Below, in pieces: positions 35,323 through 41,219 of a stretch of DNA of 41,219 nucleotides. The position numbers were made by a program, and so were the translations under genes. This DNA comes from Clostridiales bacterium (GTDB lineage: Bacteria; Bacillota; Clostridia; Oscillospirales; Oscillospiraceae): the NCBI GenBank assembly GCA_022786995.1, contig JALFUW010000051.1, positions 1 through 41,219 of the forward strand, written 5' to 3'. Below the pieces are notes generated by a model. It searched no databases, was not told where the DNA came from, and worked only from the letters and a program-made list of their open reading frames with translations. Within the stretch, counting starts at the first letter, position 1. Every line of letters starts with the position of its first letter.

Positions 35323-35415
35323 ATGAAGATAACAATTGAGACTGAGCCGGATGAAATATGGCGGGAATTATTGGAATATGACAAGAGAACATATGAAAAG
35401 GGAGCGAGAAAATGA
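35323..35415 (+). CDS. Small 30-residue ORF coupled to wecE
   Basis: A short frame (M-K-I-T-I-E-T-E-P...K-G-A-R-K) starts 3 bases after the acyltransferase stop and ends in a TGA that overlaps the ATG of the next gene. GGTGG lies upstream. It is strongly charged, without a signal or membrane segment. It could be a real microprotein, a translation-coupling leader or the remnant of a larger gene. I recognise no family. Confidence 0.35.
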   Translation: MKITIETEPDEIWRELLEYDKRTYEKGARK

Positions 35416-36542
35416 TTAGCTTTAATATTCCACCCTTCGTGGGAACAGAACTGACATACGTTCAGCAGGCAATTGATGCCCATAAGATCTGCGGGGACGG
35501 TCAGTTTACAAAGAAGTGCAACCAGTGGCTGGAAGAGCGCTTTCGTGCGCAGAAGGTTTTGCTGACGACCTCCGGAACGACGGCACTGGACATGGCGGCG
35601 CTGCTGTGTGATCTGAAGCCAGGCGATGAGGTCATTCTGCCCAGCTTCACATTCTCCAGCACGGCGACCGCATTTGTACTGGCAGGGGCAAGATTGGTGT
35701 TCGTGGATATCCGACCTGACACCATGAATATTGACGAAACCAAGATCGAGGCGGCCATTACCGAAAAAACCAGAGTGATTGTGCCGGTTCATTACGCCGG
35801 TGTAGCCTGCGAGATGGACACCATTATGGAGATTGCCAAACGGTACGATCTGATGGTGGTGGAAGATGCAGCTCAGGCGGTCATGAGCACATACAAAGGA
35901 AAAGCACTGGGGACAATTGGAGATTTTGGTTGCTATTCTTTCCATGAGACGAAAAACTACTCCATGGGAGAAGGCGGCGCTCTGGTAATCAACAATGCCG
36001 TCTACAATGAGCGGGCGGAAATTCTCCGTGAAAAAGGAACCAACCGATCCAAATTCTTTCGGGGTCAGGTAGATAAGTATACCTGGGTGGACTTTGGCGA
36101 CAGCTACCTGCCCAGCGACATGAACGCGGCTTACCTCTGGGCGCAGCTGCAAAGGGCTGACGAGATCAACAATGACCGTCTGCGCACATGGAACGCCTAT
36201 TATCAGGCGTTTCTGCCCCTGGCGGAGGCAGGAAAGGTGGAGCTGCCCACGATTCCCGAAGGGTGTGTCCACAATGCCCATATGTTTTACATAAAATGCA
36301 GGGACCTTGAGGAGCGTACAAGGCTGATTTCATATATGAAATCAAATGAAATACTATGCGTATTTCATTATATTCCTTTGCACAGTGCGCCGGCCGGCGT
36401 GAGATTTGGAAGATTCCACGGTGAAGATGCGTTCACAACAGCTGAGAGTGACCGCCTTCTGAGACTTCCCATCTATTATGGGCTGACGGATTCTGATTGT
36501 TCCAGAGTTTGTGACGCAGTGCTGGATTTCTATCGGGAGTAG
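35412..36542 (+). CDS. wecE: dTDP-4-amino-4,6-dideoxyhexose transaminase (WecE type)
   Basis: A DegT/DnrJ-family aminotransferase of 376 residues, very close to enterobacterial WecE through its whole length: F-N-I-P-P-F-V-G-T-E-L, F-V-D-I-R-P-D-T-M-N-I-D-E-T, V-H-Y-A-G-V-A-C-E-M-D-T, V-E-D-A-A-Q-A-V-M-S. Lys 181 in S-F-H-E-T-K-N-Y is the PLP lysine. It should place an amino group on dTDP-4-keto-6-deoxyglucose. The GNAT gene behind it would acetylate the product. No rmlA or rmlB is in the window, so the dTDP precursor comes from elsewhere. Confidence 0.9.
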   Translation: MISFNIPPFVGTELTYVQQAIDAHKICGDGQFTKKCNQWLEERFRAQKVLLTTSGTTALDMAALLCDLKPGDEVILPSFTFSSTATAFVLAGARLVFVDIRPDTMNIDETKIEAAITEKTRVIVPVHYAGVACEMDTIMEIAKRYDLMVVEDAAQAVMSTYKGKALGTIGDFGCYSFHETKNYSMGEGGALVINNAVYNERAEILREKGTNRSKFFRGQVDKYTWVDFGDSYLPSDMNAAYLWAQLQRADEINNDRLRTWNAYYQAFLPLAEAGKVELPTIPEGCVHNAHMFYIKCRDLEERTRLISYMKSNEILCVFHYIPLHSAPAGVRFGRFHGEDAFTTAESDRLLRLPIYYGLTDSDCSRVCDAVLDFYRE

Positions 36543-36545
36543 GAT

Positions 36546-37064
36546 ATGAAACTGGAAAAAGAAGGAATTTATCTTCGCCCGATTACTGCGGACGACACGG
36601 AAATGGTTCTTCACTGGCGGAACAGCGACAGCGTAAAGAGATTCTACCTTTATCGGAAGGATATCACACCAGAAGAACATAGTCGGTGGCTCAGTGAAAA
36701 GGTTGATAAGGGGCTGGTGTATCAGTTTATTATCGTAGTCAGCGAATCGGATAGGCCAATTGGGTCTGTTTATATCCAGCATATTGACCAGACCAGTCAG
36801 CGCGGGGAGTTTGGAATCTTTATTGGGGAGACCTCCGCGGTAGGACGTGGTTTTGGAACGACAGCAGCAGAACTGATTGTGCAGTTTGCGTTCGGCGAAC
36901 TTGGACTCCATGAGCTGTATTTGCGTGTGCTGTCCGATAATGTCCGGGCGATTCGAAGCTATGAACATGTTGGCTTTTCCGTGGAAGGCAATACGAGGGA
37001 AGTGGCTTGCATTGACGGTGCGTACCACGATGTGATCAGAATGTCAATTAAGCGTGGGGAGTAA
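36546..37064 (+). CDS. GNAT acetyltransferase (RimJ/WecD-like)
   Basis: A single-domain GNAT protein of 172 residues. I-Y-L-R-P-I at the N-terminus, G-E-F-G-I-F-I-G, and G-R-G-F-G-T-T-A-A as the acetyl-CoA loop are clear, with N-V-R-A-I-R-S-Y-E-H-V-G-F as motif B. In enterobacteria the dTDP-4-amino sugar from WecE is acetylated by WecD, also a GNAT. The position directly after wecE therefore points to N-acetylation of that sugar. GGGAGTAGG precedes the ATG. Confidence 0.82.
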   Translation: MKLEKEGIYLRPITADDTEMVLHWRNSDSVKRFYLYRKDITPEEHSRWLSEKVDKGLVYQFIIVVSESDRPIGSVYIQHIDQTSQRGEFGIFIGETSAVGRGFGTTAAELIVQFAFGELGLHELYLRVLSDNVRAIRSYEHVGFSVEGNTREVACIDGAYHDVIRMSIKRGE

Positions 37065-37067
37065 AAG

Positions 37068-38036
37068 ATGGAGAGAATCAGCTTTGTTATTCCGTGTTAT
37101 CGTTCCGAGAAAACACTGGATTCGGTTGTACGAGAGATTGTCAGCACAATGGATGAGTTGACAGAACGCTATACCTACGAAATCATACTAATTGATGATT
37201 GCTCCCCGGATAATACATATCGGGAGATTCAAAGAATCGCTGGTTTACACAACAATATTATTGGCGCATCGTTGGCCAGAAATTTTGGGCAGCATTCTGC
37301 CCTTATGGCTGGTTTTCATTATGTAAGTGGTGACATCGTGGTTTGCCTGGATGATGATGGACAGACACCTGCCAATGAGGTGGGGAAACTCCTCAGGAAA
37401 ATAGATGAGGGGTTTGACGTAGTATACGCGCAGTATGCACATAAGCATCATTCGACATTCAGAAATATGGGCAGCAGGGTAAACAGCCTGATGGCAGAAG
37501 TGATGCTTGGAAAGCCCAAGGAACTGTTCCTTTCCAGCTATTTTGCGGCCCGCCGGTTCGTAGTGGAAGAGATGAAACGCTACGGCGGCGCATTTCCTTA
37601 TGTGATTGGGCTTGTCCTGCGTTCTACAAAAAGAATTACAAATGTTATCGTAGAGCATAGAGAACGAGCCTGCGGTGTATCCGGTTACAGCATTGGAAAG
37701 CTTCTGGGGCTGTGGCTGAACGGCTTTACGTCCTTTTCTGTCAAACCGCTGCGAGTGGCATCCTATGTGGGAGTAATTTTCGCGTTTTGCGGATTGTGCT
37801 ACCTGATTTATGTGATTGTTTTGCGGATTGCTGTCAATTCAGCCCCTACTGGCTGGAGCACACTGATAGGGATAACGCTTATTCTTGGCGGCTTGATCAT
37901 GCTGATGCTGGGGTTGATCGGTGAATATGTTGGCAGAATCTATATGTGTATTAACAGTACGCCACAGTACCTGATTCGTGATCAGGTGTACAGTTCTGCG
38001 ATGGACAGGATGAAAAATGAAAATAGTAACGTGTAA
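37068..38036 (+). CDS. Polyprenyl-phosphate glycosyltransferase (GtrB/ArnC-like)
   Basis: A GT2 enzyme of the DPM1/GtrB/ArnC type, 322 residues. The catalytic part starts F-V-I-P-C-Y-R-S, then I-D-D-C-S-P-D-N-T and C-L-D-D-D-G-Q-T. Two hydrophobic helices close the protein (about 225-250 and 265-290). It should load a sugar on undecaprenyl phosphate. Together with the two small EamA-type proteins downstream and a GT-C, this makes a complete load-flip-transfer system. GGGGAGT precedes the ATG by 7 bases. Confidence 0.87.
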   Translation: MERISFVIPCYRSEKTLDSVVREIVSTMDELTERYTYEIILIDDCSPDNTYREIQRIAGLHNNIIGASLARNFGQHSALMAGFHYVSGDIVVCLDDDGQTPANEVGKLLRKIDEGFDVVYAQYAHKHHSTFRNMGSRVNSLMAEVMLGKPKELFLSSYFAARRFVVEEMKRYGGAFPYVIGLVLRSTKRITNVIVEHRERACGVSGYSIGKLLGLWLNGFTSFSVKPLRVASYVGVIFAFCGLCYLIYVIVLRIAVNSAPTGWSTLIGITLILGGLIMLMLGLIGEYVGRIYMCINSTPQYLIRDQVYSSAMDRMKNENSNV

Positions 38037-38670
38037 AGGCCTGAAAATGATCATCTTCCTTCAGTTCCCCCTCATCCAGAGCGCGAAGCGGCGTGGCGTC
38101 GATACCCATGTGTTTGCCTGGGAATGCAGGGACGTGGGAGAGAAGGAAGCAGATTTCTTTTATTCCATCAGTACCGTTGAGAAGGAAAAAACTCTGGAAA
38201 AATTTCTGGCCATCGGGGTAGACGGGATTCGCAGTATTGCGTCCGATCTGGCCATGATTACGGTGTATTATGTCGCGGAGCGAATGAGGCTGGTTGGGAA
38301 CAGTATGGCCTGCACCGAGGTTTCCACGAACAAGCACAAAATGCGCAAATGCTTTGAAGTCCATGGCGACTCTTCACCGAAGAGCCTGTGCGTCCGCTCG
38401 GCAGAAGAACTGAACGGCGTTCCGCTGAATTATCCGGTGATTGAGAAACAGACTGGCGGCGCAGCTGCTGTTCGCTTTATCTTTAGCCAGAAGGATGTGG
38501 AGGTTTTGAACATCCTGAAAAAAACGCATCCGCAATGGCTTGTAGAGGAAAATATCCACGACATCACATCCGCAAAGGTGACGGACAGCTCGGCAAGATT
38601 TGGATATTTTATTCTGAAAGCGTCCAGCGCGGAAGAACTGATGCCCTATTTGCCAGAGATGAGGGCTTAG
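38017..38670 (+). pseudogene. ATP-grasp protein with internal in-frame deletion
   Basis: The first ~140 residues look like the N-terminal domain of a carbamoyl-phosphate-synthase-like ATP-grasp protein (T-H-V-F-A-W-E, I-A-S-D-L-A, S-T-N-K-H-K-M-R). The last ~75 residues look like its C-terminus (A-V-R-F-I-F-S-Q-K-D-V, S-S-A-R-F-G-Y-F-I-L). They join at Y-P-V-I-E-K-Q-T-G-G-A near 38446-38470, and the ATP-binding core, normally nearly 200 residues, is missing. The frame is unbroken, so a 217-residue protein could be made but is unlikely to bind ATP. Its start overlaps the previous gene by 20 bases. Whether the short form retains any role is open. Confidence 0.65.
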
Positions 38671-38673
38671 CAT

Positions 38674-39042
38674 ATGACAAAGTCAAAGTTAAAAGTCCTG
38701 TTTTTACTGCATCTGATGCTCATGATCTATTCCTTGAGTGGTATTTGCAGCAAAAAGGCGGCTGAGGTGCCGTTCCTCAGCCTGAAATTCTGCCTCTATT
38801 ACGGCATTGTTATTTTATTACTGGCCTTCTATGCCATTGGATGGCAGCAGATTATCAAGCGGCTTCCTCTCACCATGGCCTTTGCCAACAAAGCGGTTAC
38901 GGTGGTGTGGGGCATCGTCTGGGGCGCATTGTTTTTTCATGAAAAAATCACCCTCGGCAAGCTGCTGGGTGCGGCTATTGTAATTGCAGGCGTTGTTCTG
39001 TATGTTCTTTCGGATAAACAGGAGGAAAGCCATGACCCGTAG
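38674..39042 (+). CDS. Small EamA/SMR-type membrane protein (ArnE-like)
   Basis: A four-helix protein of 122 residues from the SMR/EamA superfamily. Its size and arrangement with a second, similar gene match ArnE/ArnF, the heterodimer that flips undecaprenyl-phosphate-aminoarabinose. S-G-I-C-S-K-K-A-A in the first helix and V-T-V-V-W-G-I-V-W-G in the third are typical. It overlaps the next gene by 11 bases. Here it may flip the carrier made by the GtrB-like enzyme. Confidence 0.7.
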   Translation: MTKSKLKVLFLLHLMLMIYSLSGICSKKAAEVPFLSLKFCLYYGIVILLLAFYAIGWQQIIKRLPLTMAFANKAVTVVWGIVWGALFFHEKITLGKLLGAAIVIAGVVLYVLSDKQEESHDP

Positions 39043-39385
39043 TACGATCCTGTATGCCTGCGTTTTGCTGATGGGTGTGTTCATCAGCGCAATTTCTCAG
39101 GTAATGCTGAAAAAAGCATCACAGAAAAAATACGATAACTGGCTTCGGGAGTATCTGAACCCACTGGTGATTTTTGCATATATCCTGTTTTTCGGAACGA
39201 CGCTGTTGTCTATCGTTGCTTACCGGGGGATTCCACTGTCCATGGGTCCCATTCTGGAGGCAACCAGCTACATTTATGTTACTGTTTTCGGCGTGACGAT
39301 TTTTAAGGAAAAGCTGAACAGGAAAAAGATTCTGGCGTTGCTGCTGATCCTTTGTGGGATCGTCGTTTACGCACTGGCTGGATGA
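39032..39385 (+). CDS. Small EamA/SMR-type membrane protein (ArnF-like)
   Basis: The partner of the preceding gene: 117 residues, four helices, with S-Q-V-M-L-K-K-A in helix 1 and I-Y-V-T-V-F-G-V-T-I-F-K-E-K in the third to fourth helix, as in EamA proteins. ATG at 39032 with GGAGG 6 bases before it lies inside the end of the first gene, so the two are made together; a longer frame from 38984 has no site. Pairs of this kind work as heterodimers. The GtrA gene of this locus is broken, so this pair could be the working flippase. Confidence 0.7.
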   Translation: MTRSTILYACVLLMGVFISAISQVMLKKASQKKYDNWLREYLNPLVIFAYILFFGTTLLSIVAYRGIPLSMGPILEATSYIYVTVFGVTIFKEKLNRKKILALLLILCGIVVYALAG

Positions 39386-39448
39386 TGAGAATAAAGCAAT
39401 TTGGAAAACAGGAAACAGCTACCATTCTAGAGAGGAAAGGTGTAAAAT

Positions 39449-40723
39449 ATGGAAAACAGTAATCATTCTTGCAAACAATTAACGAAAGGCAAAAAACTTG
39501 ACATTTCTTGTGTGATACTTGGCCTTTGGGTGTTTTGCAGTGTTTCTTATCTGACTTACAGAATGACTGTATCCGATGGCGTGACCTTCGGCTCGGATTA
39601 TGTAGCGCACATTCTGGCAGCAATTGGCGCATCTTCGGAATGTGCAACTTACTCTTTAATGTCTATATGCATGAAGCTGCTATACAGCATCACCGGAAAT
39701 ACCATAATGATATCCCTGTTTATGGGGGCGCTGGTATGTCTGACTGGTTTGGCCATCCGGAGAGCGCTGACAGTGATTTTGTGCTTGCAGGACGGGGGGG
39801 CAGATCAGCGTATTGAGTGTTCGTCGTCCTTACCCTGCCTGAATGATGAGAACCGCAAAATGTTTCTCACGTTTCTGTCATTCAGTCTGCTTTTTTTGTC
39901 TGCGCTTTATATACCCGAAAGAGCGCCATTTTATCTTCGGTTCGTGCAGCCCGATGTTGAATTCTTGGGATCGCTCATAACGCAGCCGTGGCATAATTCA
40001 ACCTACATCGCAATGCGCTTGTTTGCAATTCTGTCGTTCTTGTCATTCGTTCAATTGCTGGAGGAAGACAGCAGCAGGGTGAATCCCAAATCTATCGTTC
40101 GCTTTTTTGTCCTGCTTCTGATCACCAATCTGTTCAAACCAAATTTTGTTATCGCTTTCGCACCTGCTGCGTTTCTCATCTGTCTGATTGAATTGATCCA
40201 CAATCATGGAAAGGGATTGGTGAAATATATTTGGTTTGGCGTGGCCTTTTTGGCGAGTCTAGCTCCCATACTTTACCAGTATGTCGTGCTGTTTTCTTCC
40301 AATGCAGAATCCAGCATCATCTTTTCACTTTCACGATTTTGGGTATACGTGGAAACTGGCTTTTTCCCGTGGCTCCTGATTTCAAACCTGATCTTCCCTT
40401 TGATCGTGACAGTTTTATCTTTTGTGAATCACAGAAAGAACAACATATTGCTTTTATCCTGGATTCTGGAAATCATCACGTTCTTCGAGATGATGTTCCT
40501 GACGGAAACCGGGCCTAGAGCCATGCACGGAAACTTCACATGGGGTATGTATCTTTCGTCACTGATTCTCTTCATTTGTTGTATCGCCGAACTCATCGCT
40601 ATCCCCAAGCAGGAGAAGCATCGGTGGGCGCACAGCGTTGCATGGTGTATTTTGCTTCTGCACCTCATCAATGGGTTCATGTACTTCGGAATATGGATTA
40701 TGGGCGGGGGATTTGGCTGCTGA
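39449..40723 (+). CDS. Polytopic membrane protein of unknown family
   Basis: A 424-residue protein with about ten hydrophobic helices. It has D-G-V-T-F-G-S-D-Y-V-A-H in the first outer loop (acidic residues and a His) and P-D-V-E-F-L-G-S in a later one. It lacks the soluble C-terminal domain of the other GT-C-like proteins here. It follows a GtrB-like transferase and a flippase pair and so is the natural candidate for the final sugar transferase of that set. It has A+T-rich codon use. I do not recognise a specific family. AGAGGAAAGG precedes the ATG. Confidence 0.5.
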   Translation: MENSNHSCKQLTKGKKLDISCVILGLWVFCSVSYLTYRMTVSDGVTFGSDYVAHILAAIGASSECATYSLMSICMKLLYSITGNTIMISLFMGALVCLTGLAIRRALTVILCLQDGGADQRIECSSSLPCLNDENRKMFLTFLSFSLLFLSALYIPERAPFYLRFVQPDVEFLGSLITQPWHNSTYIAMRLFAILSFLSFVQLLEEDSSRVNPKSIVRFFVLLLITNLFKPNFVIAFAPAAFLICLIELIHNHGKGLVKYIWFGVAFLASLAPILYQYVVLFSSNAESSIIFSLSRFWVYVETGFFPWLLISNLIFPLIVTVLSFVNHRKNNILLLSWILEIITFFEMMFLTETGPRAMHGNFTWGMYLSSLILFICCIAELIAIPKQEKHRWAHSVAWCILLLHLINGFMYFGIWIMGGGFGC

Positions 40724-40770
40724 TGCAAGTTTCTGATGGTACAAAACAGGAGAATTTCCATGGGTACAAA

Positions 40771-41039
40771 GTAAGCGTCAAATCTACCCCCATAAAGGCA
40801 ATGTCATCAGCTTAAGCATCGACCACCGCGGCGTAGGGGGCGATGCCCACATCGCCCCGCGGTGAATGCAGCATTTTTTCACCAGACTGCGGCGAAGCCG
40901 GAACATTGTGTAGGGGCCGATGTGCCTCAATCGGCCCCTACGGAATACCCTTAAGTTGATGACATTGCCCATAAAGGAACTGCCGGATACCTTAGTTGGT
41001 GTCCGGCAGTTCATTTTCGGGGGTAGATTTGACGCTTAC
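40771..41039. mobile_element. MITE-like element with nested inverted repeats
   Basis: The ends are a perfect 21-base inverted repeat (40771-40791 with 41019-41039, starting GTAAGCGTCAAATC). Inside lies a second 20-base inverted repeat with one mismatch (40797-40816 with 40950-40969). The middle holds three hairpins: 40837-40858 (9-bp stem), 40911-40940 (11-bp stem) and 40978-41011 (10-bp stem). There is no coding frame of note. These are features of a miniature inverted-repeat element moved by another transposase. It sits after ATG-GGT-ACA-AA with an AGGAGA upstream, so it may have split a gene start. The hairpins could also end transcription of the rightward operon. Confidence 0.65.
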
Positions 41040-41219
41040 GAAGGAAGTCCCCGGCAGGTGCGCCATGATGCAATTGAACGTAAGCGTAAAACCTCCCCGC
41101 GGCTTGAATCGCGGGTCGGGGCATGAGACAATATCCCAAAACGCAAATATCTCCCATGCAGTCTAAGGGAGATATTTGTCATATTGGGGGATGGTCAAAA
41201 ATGGAGCAAAGTCTGCAAG
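41040..41219. other. Right flank: shared 17-mer and a 12-bp hairpin
   Basis: The stretch carries GTAAGCGTAAAACCTCC at 41080-41096, the exact reverse complement of 647-663, and similar to the MITE end for its first 8 bases. Bases 41144-41155 and 41167-41178 form a perfect 12-bp stem (CAAATATCTCCC) with an 11-base loop. No T run follows. Two ATG codons at 41191 and 41201 could begin a gene that leaves the window, but too little is visible to say. Confidence 0.4.

Noticed and set aside
1..41219. CRISPR array, tRNA, rRNA or classical riboswitch
   Set aside because: No regularly spaced repeats, cloverleaf or conserved aptamer core was found on reading either strand by eye.

Overview
This window is a surface-polysaccharide locus from a Gram-positive anaerobe, most likely a gut clostridium of the Oscillospiraceae type. 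The reasons are the strong GGAGG-type ribosome binding sites, the tightly packed and often ATGA-overlapping genes, a mid-range base composition with A+T-richer islands, and the absence of LPS core or lipid A genes. The taxonomic call is an inference. No rRNA, tRNA or CRISPR array was seen.

Layout. Positions 1-359 look like the end of an IS21-type insertion sequence, with the first codons of its transposase running out of the left edge. Positions 360-800 hold a palindrome and a terminator. From 801 to 18280 a leftward operon of about 15 genes makes and exports a glycan containing a nine-carbon nonulosonic acid of the legionaminic type: 4,6-dehydratase, LegC aminotransferase, a CBS-nucleotidyltransferase like PtmE, hydrolysing 2-epimerase, synthase and CMP-transferase. 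Also in it are a Wzx flippase, glycosyltransferases, an O-acetyltransferase, a GT42/DUF115-like candidate sialyltransferase and two polytopic GT-C-like proteins. An A+T-rich pair sits inside: a frameshifted DegT aminotransferase and a FemAB/GNAT-like acyltransferase that seems to start on ATT. Positions 18281-18908 are a divergent promoter region with a good sigma-A promoter on each strand.

From 18909 to 40723 a rightward operon follows. It begins with rmlD, two GT2 enzymes, an acetyltransferase and a second Wzx flippase. Next come the CDP-glucose genes rfbF and rfbG, then an unusual block: a GtrA pseudogene, a DRE-TIM aldolase fused to an MptE-like domain, an SDR, a 3-dehydroquinate-synthase-like cyclase, a TPP-dependent acetolactate-synthase-like enzyme and an NDP-sugar reductase. 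I read this block as a candidate pathway for a branched or carbocyclic CDP-sugar. Then come a GT-C-like protein, an acyltransferase-3, a WecE-type sugar aminotransferase with a GNAT partner, a GtrB/ArnC-like polyprenyl-phosphate glycosyltransferase, an internally deleted ATP-grasp gene, an ArnE/ArnF-like flippase pair and a last polytopic protein.

Positions 40724-41219 carry a MITE-like element with nested inverted repeats and several hairpins. Three genes are visibly damaged (DegT, GtrA, ATP-grasp), which suggests that the locus is diversifying or decaying in places. No initiating phosphoglycosyltransferase, chain-length regulator or rmlA/B/C is present, so those functions must be encoded elsewhere.
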